Of a DNA stretch of 64,000 nucleotides, positions 54,667 to 64,000 are shown in pieces; within the stretch, counting starts at the first letter, position 1, and each line of letters starts with the position of its first letter. Below the pieces are notes generated by a model. That model was not told the DNA's origin and did no database searches. It saw only the letters and a program-made list of their open reading frames with translations. A program made the position numbers and the translations under genes. The stretch is from Protonemura montana (lineage: Eukaryota; Arthropoda; Insecta; Plecoptera; Nemouridae). The DNA lies in the NCBI GenBank assembly GCA_947568835.1, contig OX387612.1, positions 796,001-860,000 on the forward strand, given 5' to 3'.

Positions 54667-57600
54667 GTAGCAGACAAGGTGCAATGGTGCAATGGGGTCA
54701 CCTTTATCTCCAGCATTAGCGAATATCTTTATGGAAAATCTAGAGACAATAGCGTTGAATAGTGCAGAACTTAAATCTAAATGCTTCTTCTGATATGAAG
54801 ATGACACTTTTTTGGTTTGGCAACATGAGAGAGAAAATTTTGAAAGATTTTTAGAACATATGAATAGACAACATGATAGGATAAAATGCATTATGGAGGT
54901 AGAAGAGAATAGATGTTTAGCTTTTCTCGATGTTATGGTTATTAGAAAAGAAGATGGCTCATTAGGGCACAAAGTCTACAGAAAGAAAACAAACACAACC
55001 AGGGTTTTACACGCAGATTCATGTCATCATCCTCGGCAAGAACACGGGGTACCTGTCATTAGCGACAAGATCAGCGAGATTAACAGATGAGGAACACTAC
55101 GAGGCAGAAAAGAAACATTTAGGACAATTTTCCAACAGAATGATTATAAAACCAAAGAAATAAGAAGTGTACTTGAAAAAATGAATCGATTAAAAAATAA
55201 AGAAAGTAGGAAAATAAACTCTGAGACAGTTGAAAAGGTAATTAGTGAAAACAGTTTAGATGAAATCAAATCCATCGCAGTTTTACCAAATGTACCTAAG
55301 ATAGGAGAGAAGATTAAAAAAGTGATGCCGAAAAACCCGATTTGTACAGCTTTTAGGGCAGATAGAAAAATAAGTAGAATGGTAAGACCAGTGAAGGATC
55401 AGGTTCCATTAGAATGCAAAGACGTCTGTGAGGTAAGTTGAGAATGTGGAAAAGTTTACATAGGAGAAACAGGTAGGAAAATTAGCACAAGATTCAAGGA
55501 ACACAGAACCAGTTGGTAGTGGTAGGTATATGAGATCTGTGAGATGTTTGTAATTATATCACATAACATAAGGACATCCTCGATAAATTGGCGTTTGTTT
55601 CATAATTCATACACATAATTGGTTAGTTAGTAAAAAAACGCAAATTTGTTCGGGATTTTATTTAAGAAAATACAAAATAAATTAGTTTTTAAGTTTTTGA
55701 CTCTGCTAATTTATTTTATGTCCGCTACATCCTGTCATACGACATCTGCTAATTTGAAAGGTAACCGTTTAACTGCATCTTCTGCCCCTGCTTTTATTGG
55801 TTCTACTGGAAAACTTTTTGGGGCTTTTGCAAAATTGAATCCCTTTTCTAAAACCCCATTACTTGCCTCCGACACACAGGTATTAGATCAATTGTAAACC
55901 ATCTTAGGCTTTATGAATGTTACTCTTGAACTTCAATTTCTTTGTTGTTTCCTGTATTAGTTATTTAGCTTTCTACTAAGTTTCTCATTAGTCATTTGGT
56001 GTAGTTATGTCATTTATATCTCATAACATTAGGACATCCTCGAAAAGTAGGTGTTTTTCCATGAAACACATAATTGGTTCGTTAGTAAAAAAGCGCGAAT
56101 TTGTTTGGGTTTTTATTTTAGAAAAAAGTAAATATGTTAATTTTTTAGTTCTTGACCCTGATTAATTATTTAAATGCATTTAGGATACTTGAACTTGGTA
56201 ATTGTTCAATTTTTTTTGGGGTTTTTTGTTATTGGAAAATTGTCAGAACTGCTCTTACCCTTGATAAAGTAACAGGTACAAGTTACGAAACGTTGGGAAA
56301 TTCAGTTGTTCTTCACTTAGCATTCAAAACCCAGTTGAAATAGTTTTGTTAAAACTAGTGCTAAATTTAGATCAAGTAGACACGAGTCTAAAAACTATAA
56401 CAACCTTCATTGTAGTTCACCTGTAATCCGCCAGGTGAATGATGTGGAGGTTGTCTTGAGCTACTCAGACTTGCTGCGCAAAGCACGACGTATCGGCGCC
56501 CTGTTTGCGCAGCATGAAGTGGGCGTGGCCAGCACGGTGCTGCTCTGTTGCGGCAACTCGATCAACTACGTGCCTGTCATGGTCGCCTCCCAGTTTGTCG
56601 GCGCGGCTCTGGCTGCCGTCGATCCAGGGGCGTCCAAAGGTCAAATTTAGTCTTAATAATAAATCTCAGCCAAAGTCTTTAAAACGATGAACAAATTGCC
56701 AAAATCTAGGCGTGTTGGAAACATCTGTCCTAGTGAGATCACCGAAATTAAGCAACACTGCTTTGGGTCAGGTATTGGATGGGTGCCCATCATACACATG
56801 ACCAGTTCTGTTTGGGAGAGAGGTTGGAGGGATGAAAGTTAAGCAACACTGCTTTGGGTCAGGTATTGGATGGGTGCCCATCATACACATGACCAGTTCT
56901 GTTTGGGAGAGAGGTTGGAGGGATGAAAGTTAAGCAACACTGCGCTGAGTCGGGTATTGGATGGGTGACCATCATACACATGACCAGTTCTGTTCGGGAG
57001 AAAGGTTGGAGGGATGAAAGTTAAGCAACACTGCGCTGAGTCGGGTATTGGATGGGTGACCATCATACACATGACCAGTTCTGTTCGGGAGAGAGGTTGG
57101 AGAGATGAAAGTTAAGCAACACTGCGCAGGGTCAGGTATTGGATGAGTGACCAACATACACATGACCAGTTCTGTTCGGGAGAGAGGTTGGAGGGATGAA
57201 AGTTAAGCAACACTGCGCAGGGTCAGGTATTGGATGAGTGACCATCATACACATGACCAGTTCTGTTCGGGAGAGAGGTTGGAGGGATGAAAGTTAAGCA
57301 ACACTGCGCAGGGTCAGGTATTGGATGAGTGACCATCATACACATGACCAGTTCTGTTCGGGAGAGAGGTTGGAGGGATGAAAGTTAAGCAACACTGCGC
57401 AGGGTCAGGTATTGGATGAGTGACCATCATACACATGACCAGTTCTGTTCGGGAGAGAGGTTGGAGGGATGAAAGTTAAGCAACACTGCGCTGGGTCGGG
57501 TATTGGATGGGTGACCATCATACACATGACCAGTTCTGTTCGGGAGAGAGGTTGGAGGGATGAAAGTTAAGCAACACTGCACTGGGTCAGGTATTGGATA

Positions 57601-60600
57601 GGTTAAAAAGTCCGTTATGTGAAACGGAGTTTAATTTCTTGAAATGATCAGGCTGTCGTTCAGTTGGCCCGTCCTGACTAAAGACGAAGTACACTTGAGA
57701 GTTGAGGTTAAAATATCAGTTTCAAGGTCAGGCTAACTTAATAAATTGTTACTTTCCAGACGACTACGTGCATCTGTTGAACGTCATCAAGCCGTCTCTT
57801 TGCGTCACCAACCAAGAGTCACGTGACAACATATTGGCAGCCCTGTCTTTTCACCCAACACCTGTCAGTCACGTGACTCTCGACTCTCTCGACCACCTCG
57901 ATCAGCTGGAAGCGCAGGGTGCTGAGTTGGCGCCGGCGCATATCGTGGACCCGTACAACCACGTGGCGTTTGTCATGTGCTCAAGTGGCACTTCAGGACG
58001 ACCCAAGGGGGTGGAGCTTACCAGCGCCAGCTGTCTTGCGCAGATCTATGCGCAGCAGTATTTACTGTAAGTGCAGACAGCTTCGAATGGTGAGCTAGTC
58101 TTGGTCTGGATCTCACTGGGAGCCTGTCAGGTATAGCAGACCTTGACAGCGACAGGGTGGGCTAGTCTTGGTCTGGGTCTCACTGGGAGCCTGTCAGGTA
58201 TAGCAGACCTTGATAGCGACGGGGTGGGCTAGTCTTGGTCTGGGTCTCACTGGGAGCCTGTCAGGTATAGCAGACCTTGACAGCGACGGGGTGGGCTAGT
58301 CTTGGTCTGGGTCTCACTGCGAGCCTGTCAGGTATAGCAGACCTTGACAGCGACGGGGTGGGCTAGTCTTGGTCTGGGTCTCACTGGGAGCCTGTCAGGG
58401 ATAGCAGACCTTGATAGCGACGGGGTGGGCTAGTCTTGGTCTGGGTCTCACTGGGAGCCTGTCAGGGATAGCAGACCTTGACAGCGACGGGGTGGGCTAG
58501 TCTTGGTCTGGGTCTCACTGGGAGCCTGTCAGGTAAAGCAGACCTTTACAGCGACGGGGTGGGCTAGTCTTGGTCTGGGTCTCACTGGGAGCCTGTCAGG
58601 TATAGCAGACCTTGACAGCGACGGGGTGGGCTAGTCTTGGTCTGGGTCTCACTGGGAGCCTGTCAGGTATAGCAGACCTTGACAGCGACGGGGTGGGCTA
58701 GTCTTGGTCTGGGTCTCACTGGGAGCCTGTCAGGTATAGCAGACCTTGACAGCGACGGGGTGGGGGCTAGTCTTGGTCTGGGTCTCACTGGGAGCCTGTC
58801 AGGTATAGCAGACCTTGACAGCGACGGGGTGGGGGCTAGTCTTGGTCTGGGTCTCACTGGGAGCCTGTCAGGTATAGCAGACCTTGACAGCAACGGGGTG
58901 GGCTTGTCTTGGTCTGGGTCTCACTGGGAGCCTGTCAGGCATAGCAGACCTTGACTGTGACAGGGTGGGCTAGTCTTGGTCTGGGTCTCACTGGGAGCCT
59001 GTCAGGTATAGCAGACCTTGACAGCGACGGGGTGGGCTAGTCTTGGTCTGGGTCTCACTGGGAGCCTGTCAGGTATAGCAGACCTTGACAGCGACGGGGT
59101 GGGCTAGTCTTGGTCTGGGTCTCACTGGGAGCCTGTCAGGTATAGCAGACCTTGACAGCGACAGGGTGGGCTAGTCTTGGTCTGGGTCTCACTGGGAGCC
59201 TGTCAGGTATAGCATACCTTGACAGCGACGGGGTGGGCTAGTCTTGGTCTGGATCTCACTGGGAGCCTGTCAGGGATAGCAGACCTTTACAGCGACGGGG
59301 TGGGCTAGTCTTGGTCTGGGTCTCACTGGGAGCCTGTCAGGTATAGCAGACCTTGACAGCGACGGGGTGGGCTAGTCTTGGTCTGGGTTTGTTAGCTTCG
59401 AGCTTAATCCGAATCGGGCTTTTGGAGAGAACTCAAAATCAGGGACTCTCAAGATGGCAGTCTTGGTTTCCAATTGTCTCCATGGCAACATTGGGGAGAT
59501 CCACACGTGCAGGTGTAACTTGATTCCTGTGTGTTGGCAGTTCTGGAGACTTGCCTGCTGACTTCCAGCTGACAGGCTTGAACCTGTCTGGTCCATACTG
59601 GGTCAGCTGTCTTGTGCTACAGTCACTCTGCCTGGCCGTGGGAGCCAAGCTGGTGCTGCTCTCTGACTTCACGGCGGAGAAGTACCTCAACTACGTCGAA
59701 AAATACAAGGTATACTTGAAACAAATTCATGACCTCCTTTTCCTTGGACACCCGTGACAGGTGGAGATCGAGGTCCAAGTAGCTCAATTGGTTAGAGCAA
59801 CACCCGCGACAGGTGGAGATCGGGGTCCAAGTAGCTCAATTGGTAAGAGCAACACCCGCGACAGGTGGAGATCGGGGTCCAAGTAGATCAATTGGTTAGA
59901 GCAACACCTGCGACAGGTGGAGATCGGGGTCCAAGTAGCTCAATTGGTTAGAGCAACACCCGCGACAGGTGGAGATCGGGTTACTCAATTGGTTAGAGCA
60001 ACACCTGCGACAGGTGGAGATCGGGGTCCAAGTAGCTCAATTGGTTAGAGCAAAACCCGCGACAGGTGGAGATCGGGGTCCAAGTAGCTCAATTGGTTAG
60101 AGCAACACCAGGACAGGTAGAGATCGGGGTCCAAGTAGATCAATTGGTTAGAGCAACACCTGCGACAGGTGGAGATCGGGGTCCAAGTAGCTCAATTGGT
60201 TAGAGCAACACCCGCGACAGGTAGAGATCGGGGTCCAAGTAGATCAATTGGTTAGAGCAACACCTGCGACAGGTGGAGATCGGGGTCCAAGTAGCTCAAT
60301 TGGTTAGAGCAACACCCGTGACAGGTGGAGATCGGGGTCCAAGTAGCTCAATTGGTTAGAGCAACACCCGCGACAGGTAGAGATCGGGGTCCAAGTAGAT
60401 CAATTGGTTAGAGCAACACCTGCGACAGGTGGAGATCGGGGTCCAAGTAGCTTAATTGGTTAGAGCAACACCCGTGACAGGTGGAGATCGGGGTCCAAGT
60501 AGCTTAATTGGTTAGAGCAACACCCGCGACAGGAGGAGATCGGGGTCCAAGTAGCTCAATTAGTTAGAGCAACACCCGCGACAGGTGGAGATCGGGGTCC

Positions 60601-63199
60601 AAGTAGCTCAATTGGTTAGAGCAACACCCGTGACAGGAGGAGATCGGGGTCCAAGTAGCTCAATTGGTTAGAGCAACACCCGTGACAGGTGGAGATCGGG
60701 GTCCAAGTAGCTCAATTAGTTAGAGCAACACCCGCGACAGGTGGAGATCGGGGTTCGATTCCACGTTAAAGTATCAACTCTTGAGAGAATATCATTATTC
60801 CTAATTATAAAAAACCCCGTGCATTGCGATCCCAAACAACGCCAAGCTCAAAACCCATTTTCAAGTTCTATGGAAAAACATTTTTGAATTCAAGGTTTTA
60901 AATCAGAAGTTTTACACTGAAACATTGTTTCTTGTAAGCAATGCACATGTATCCACCAAGCACCGAGTGGTGTAGAACTTCATCGAAATGGGAATCTTAA
61001 AAATGAATCTTGTCCTCCGTCCATTGCTTCAGGTCAACATGTCGTTGCTGTCGCCAGACAAAATGGCTGCTCTTGCCAAGTACAACGCATCTCGCAGGTT
61101 AGTCAGAGTCGATGTGATCTCAGCACTGAGAAACATCTGTAAACAATATTTTATTCCAGTCTCTCTGACTTTTACATGACTTTAGAAGCTCGTGACGGTT
61201 TTATTGCTAAGTCAGCTGTTTTAATGGTTGTCACTATTTTCACCATTCTTATTGTCAAAATTTGGTTAAAAATCATAAAAAAAAAACACGGATTAGGGAA
61301 GTTTTACCTGTTAAAAAGAAAAGAATGCATGACTTCTACTTTCATCTTATTTTAATTCTATACATGTTAATTAAGATCAGCTGGCCGGATCCTATGCTCT
61401 ATCCAGGATATTTGGGATCAGCTGGCTGGATCCTATGCTCTATCCATGTTATTTGCGACCAGCTGGCTGGATCCTATGCTCTTTCCAGGTTATTTGAGGT
61501 CAGCTGGTTGGATCCTATGTTCTATCCAGGTTATTTGAGATCAGCTGGCTGGATCCTATGCTCTTTCCAGGTTATTTGAGATCAGCTGGCTGGATTCTAT
61601 GCTCTATCCAGGTTATTTGAGATTAGCTGGCTGGATCCTATGCTCTATCCAGGTTATTAGAGAACAGCTGGCTGGATCCTATGCTCTAGCCAGGTTATTT
61701 GAGATCAACTGGCTGGATCCTATGCTCTATCCAGGTTATTTAAGATCAGCTGGCTGGATCTTATGCTCTATCAAGGTTATTTGAGATCAGAAGGCTGGAT
61801 CCTATGCTCTATCCAGGTTATTTTAGATCACCTGGCTGGATCCTATGCTCTATCCAGGTTATTTGAGATCAGCTGACTGGACCATATGCTCTATCCAGGT
61901 TATTTAAGATTAGCTGGCTGGATCCTATGCTCTACCCAGGTTATTTGAGATCAGCTGGCTAGATCCTATGCTCTATCCAGGTTATTTGGGATCAGCTGGC
62001 TGGATCCTATGCTCTATCCATGTTATTTGCGACCAGCTGGCTGGATCCTATGCTCTTTCCAGGTTATTTGAGGTCAGCTGGTTGGATCCTATGTTCTATC
62101 CAGGTTATTTGAGATCAGCTGGCTGGATCCTATGCTCTTTCCAGGTTATTTGAGATCAGCTGGCTGGATTCTATGCTCTATCCAGGTTATTTGAGATCAG
62201 AAGGCTGGATCCTATGCTCTATCCAGGTTATTTGAGATCAACTGGCTGGATCCTATGCTCTATCCAGGTTATTTAAGATCAGCTGGCTGGATCTTATGCT
62301 CTATCAAGGTTATTTGAGATCAGAAGGCTGGATCCTATGCTCTATCCAGGTTATTTTAGATCACCTGGCTGGATCCTATGCTCTATCCAGGTTATTTGAG
62401 ATCAGCTGACTGGACCATATGCTCTATCCAGGTTATTTAAGATTAGCTGGCTGGATCCTATGCTCTACCCAGGTTATTTGAGATCAGCTGGCTGGATCCT
62501 ATGCTCTATCCAGGTTATTTGATATAATCTGGCTGGATCCTATGCTCTATCCAGGTTATTTGAGATCAACTGGCTGGATCCTATGCTCTATCCAGGTTAT
62601 TTGAGATCAGCTGGCTGGATCCTATGCTCTATCCAGGTTATTTGATATAAGCTGGCTGGATCCTATGCTCTATCCAGGTTATTTGAGATCAACTGGCTGG
62701 ATCCTATGCTCTATCCAAGTTATTTGAGATCAGCTGGCTGGATCCTATGCTCTATCCAGGTTATTTGAGATCAGCTGGCTGGATCCTATGCTGTATCCAG
62801 GTTATTTGAGATCAGCTGGCTGGATCCTATGCTGTATCCAGGTTATTTGAGATCAGCTGGCTGGATCCTATGCTCTATCCAGGTTATTTGAGATCAGCTG
62901 GCTGGATCCTATGCTGTATCCAGGTTATTTGAGATCAGCTGGCTGGATCCTATGCTCTATCTACCCTGTGATTGACTCAGTTGTTTCTCTGCAGTTTTAA
63001 CCTCTCGAGTCTGCGACTGGTCACGTGTGGTGGTAACCCTGTCAGCCAGCGTGTGTTGCAACAGGTTGAGACACGGCTGGGCATGCGCATCTTGCCGTTC
63101 TACGCGATGACAGAAGCAACCAGCGTAGTCAAGGTGGCGGTGGGAATTCCAGCCAAGCCTGGGTCGGTGGGCGTCCCATTCCAGAACGTTCTGTGCAAG
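54538..63199 (+). CDS. ANL-superfamily adenylate-forming enzyme, partial, six exons
   Basis: Exons 54538-54666, 56435-56639, 57760-58066, 59541-59709, 61033-61097 and 62995-63199 join with matching phases into 360 uninterrupted codons. Starts MRVDSDHVLHGDEVEEVKI. SLGEFFWEKLGQHGDKIAQV and LSYSDLLRKARRIG are the N-terminal AMP-binding opening. Exon 3 has the nucleotide-binding A3 loop CSSGTSGRPKGVELT, and exon 6 has the A5-type YAMTEAT and LRLVTCGGNPV. Members activate a carboxylate as acyl-AMP and usually transfer it to CoA. The 4-coumarate-CoA ligase/acyl-CoA synthetase/luciferase branch fits best; substrate cannot be told. The C-terminal lid domain lies beyond the window. Earlier 5' exons are possible. 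Confidence 0.88.
54692..55530 (+). pseudogene. Penelope-like element remnant (RT plus GIY-YIG)
   Basis: The frame from 54692 reads MGSPLSPALANIFMENLE, then an in-frame stop, then YEDDTFLVWQHERENFE (RT catalytic YxDD box) and GHKVYRKKTNTTRVLHADS. These are characteristic of Penelope-like RT. A stop at about 55,089 is followed by a shifted frame with VRPVKDQVP. After another stop comes ECGKVYIGETGRKISTRF, the GIY-YIG endonuclease motif. At least two stops and one frameshift: inactive. It occupies intron 1 of the ANL gene in sense orientation. Confidence 0.88.
55531..56434. repeat. Dispersed repeat with internal direct duplication
   Basis: A block of about 110 bp (ATAACAT.AGGACATCCTCG ... ATTGGTT.GTTAGTAAAAAA) occurs twice, at about 55,556-55,670 and 56,014-56,130. 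The 3' part matches 43,550-43,760 and 3,000-3,080. A 59-codon frame from ATG 55,720 (MSATSCHTTSANLKGNRL) looks coding-like but belongs to no family I know. It is probably old transposon sequence inside the ANL intron. Confidence 0.55.
56435..56639 (+). CDS. ANL gene exon 2
   Basis: Encodes VNDVEVVLSYSDLLRKARR through AALAAVDPGASK: the N-terminal Rossmann-like part. Acceptor ATCCGCCAG; donor AAAG/GTCAAA is non-ideal but phase 1 fits the next exon. An acceptor 19 nt upstream (TTGTAG) is an alternative. Confidence 0.8.
56705..57605 (+). repeat. 91-bp 5S-derived array in ANL intron 2
   Basis: About ten units. The first (56,705-56,760) starts with a 5S-like GTGAGATCACCGAAATTAAG, giving the junction of the amplified head. 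Neighbouring units share private variants (GCGCAGGGTC, GATGAGTGACC) in runs, showing local duplication. Confidence 0.88.
57760..58066 (+). CDS. ANL gene exon 3 (ATP/AMP-binding loop)
   Basis: Completes DDYVHLLNVIKPSLCVTN, carries CSSGTSGRPKGVE (A3 phosphate-binding loop) and ends AQQYLL at donor ACT/GTAAGT, phase 2. Confidence 0.9.
58085..59390. repeat. 67-bp satellite array in ANL intron 3
   Basis: About 19 units containing GGGCTAGTCTTGGTCTGGGT and CACTGGGAGCCTGTCAGGTA. It starts less than 20 bp after the exon 3 donor. Two units carry two extra G (GTGGGGGCTAG), which shifts frames and lets short frames stay open. Confidence 0.95.
59541..59709 (+). CDS. ANL gene exon 4
   Basis: SGDLPADFQLTGLNLSGPYW through KYLNYVEKYK. 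Acceptor TGTGTTGGCAG, donor AAG/GTATAC, phase 0 at the end. Confidence 0.88.
59755..60770 (+). repeat. 52-bp tRNA-SINE-head array in ANL intron 4
   Basis: About 19 units in plus orientation. The 3' end (about 60,745-60,800) carries the single T-arm with B box (GGGGTTCGATTCC) and SINE body (TATCAACTCTTGAGAGAATA). This confirms amplification of only the SINE 5' part. Variants TAGATCAATTGG and TGCGACAGG alternate in a two- to three-unit pattern. Confidence 0.9.
60771..61032. other. SINE 3' end and intron DNA
   Basis: SINE tail (AAAAACCCCGTGCATTGCGA) followed by unremarkable intron up to the exon 5 acceptor. Confidence 0.6.
61033..61097 (+). CDS. ANL gene exon 5
   Basis: 65 bp: VNMSLLSPDKMAALAKYNAS, ending in phase 2 at donor CAG/GTTAGT. 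Corresponds to the short helix-loop segment ahead of LSSLR in the family. Confidence 0.82.
61378..62965. repeat. 41-bp satellite array in ANL intron 5
   Basis: About 39 units of GATCAGCTGGCTGGATCCTA plus TGCTCTATCCAGGTTATTTGA, ending about 30 bp before exon 6. A block of about 14 units starting near 61,405 is repeated almost exactly near 61,980 (same rare variants CCATGTTATTTGCGACC, GATCAGAAGG, GACCATATGC), so the array grew by segment duplication. Confidence 0.95.
62995..63199 (+). CDS. ANL gene exon 6
   Basis: FNLSSLRLVTCGGNPVSQRV through YAMTEATSVVKVAV to LCK at donor AAG/GTAAGG. Contains the family A5-type motif (Y.MTEA), which closes over the adenylate. Acceptor TTTCTCTGCAG. Confidence 0.9.
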
Positions 63200-63214
63200 G
63201 TAAGGTTGAGGAAA

Positions 63215-63885
63215 CATCGATCCTCGTGAGATCACCAAATTTAAGCAACACTGCACTGGGTCAGGTATTGGATGGGTGTCCATCATACACATGACCAGTT
63301 CTGTTCGGGAGAGAGGTTGGAGGGATGAAAGTTAAGCAACACTGCGCTGGGTCAGGTATTGGATGGGTGACCATCATACATATGACCAGTTCTGTTCGGG
63401 AGAGAGGTTGGAGGGATGAAAGTTAAGCAACACTGCGCTGGGTCAGGTATCGGATGGGTGACCATCATACACATGACCAGTTCTGTTCGGGAGAGAGGTT
63501 GGAGGGATGAAAGTTAAGCAACACTGCGCTGGGTCAGGTATCGGATGGGTGACCATCATACACATGACCAGTTCTGTTCGGGAGAGAGGTTGGAGGGATG
63601 AAAGTTAAGCAACACTGCGCTGGGTCAGGTATTGAATGGGTGACCATCATACACATGACCAGTTCTGTTTGGGAGAGAGGTTGTAGGGATGAAAGTTTAT
63701 CAACACTGCGCTGGGTCAGGTATTGAATGGGTGACCATCATATACATCACCAGTTCTGTTTGGGAGAGAGGTTGGAGGGATGAAAGTTAAGCAACACTGC
63801 GCTGAGTCAGGTATTGGATGGGTGACCATCATATACATCACCAGTTCTGTTTGGGAGAGAAGTTGGAGGGATGAAAGTTAGTACA
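63215..63885 (+). repeat. 91-bp 5S-derived array in ANL intron 6
   Basis: About seven units. The first begins with the 5S-like CCTCGTGAGATCACCAAATT straight after the exon 6 donor. Confidence 0.88.
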
Positions 63886-64000
63886 GCAACTTCACTCGCC
63901 TTGCTTATCAACCTCTCGACAGCATGGATTTGTGGAGGAGTCCTGTTGTTCGAGTTGTACCGTCCCTCGGAAGGGACGTTAAACCGGTGGTCCCCTTGGT
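63886..64000 (+). mobile_element. 5S-SINE body, cut by the window edge
   Basis: Same body as 4,426-4,620 (TTAGTACAGCAACTTCACTC, CGTCCCTCGGAAGGGACG). Head array plus body in the same order supports a single amplified SINE. Confidence 0.75.

Noticed and set aside
56705..57605. 5S rRNA gene cluster
   Set aside because: Units lack the 5' half of 5S and contain unrelated sequence; they are SINE-derived.

Overview
This window is animal nuclear DNA. It contains spliced genes with GT/AG introns, Polinton, P, hAT, Penelope-like and LINE-type elements, pol III-derived SINEs, and a very large share of tandem minisatellites. The host is most likely an invertebrate. A short TTAGG run near 42,250 hints weakly at an arthropod, but the species cannot be fixed from sequence alone. 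No bacterial-type genes, CRISPR arrays or intact rRNA/tRNA genes were found.

Host genes. Two real genes are visible. (1) A ZFYVE21 orthologue lies on the minus strand (45744 down to 39513). Six exons with matching splice phases give 218 codons plus stop, including a FYVE zinc finger. (2) The 5' two thirds of an ANL-superfamily (4-coumarate-CoA ligase / acyl-CoA synthetase / luciferase-like) gene lies on the plus strand (54538 to 63199, continuing beyond the window). Six phase-compatible exons give exactly 360 codons. Almost every intron of both genes is filled by a different tandem array or transposon.

Mobile elements. 1-7,500: a 20-bp array, a Ty3/gypsy RT scrap, a P-element (THAP9-like) transposase fragment split by a TTAA-targeted MITE, a 5S-rRNA-derived array and an 87-bp array. 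7,517-12,073: a complete cut-and-paste transposon with 34-bp perfect terminal repeats, an ATAA target duplication and a four-exon, 680-aa transposase candidate of a poorly characterised (DUF7869-like) family. 15,431-32,463: a nested set. A 73-bp satellite is interrupted by a long-armed foldback element carrying a decayed nuclease/Cys-rich ORF. One arm of that element is interrupted by a 14.5-kb Polinton/Maverick (15,553-30,039) with about 840-bp inverted repeats and a CATGGC duplication. The Polinton carries protease, major and minor capsid proteins, chromodomain integrase, packaging ATPase, protein-primed DNA polymerase and small structural/unknown genes. It is damaged twice: a LINE 3' fragment sits inside the capsid gene, and polB has a one-base frameshift.

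33,481-64,000: a 44-bp array split by a hAT MITE, recurrent 52-bp arrays built from the 5' part of a tRNA-derived SINE, a 10-bp array resembling p53-type half sites, 63-, 34-, 11-, 67- and 41-bp arrays, a foldback element, a Penelope-like RT/GIY-YIG remnant and several 91-bp 5S-derived arrays.

All family assignments rest on motif recognition from memory. No database search or alignment was run.
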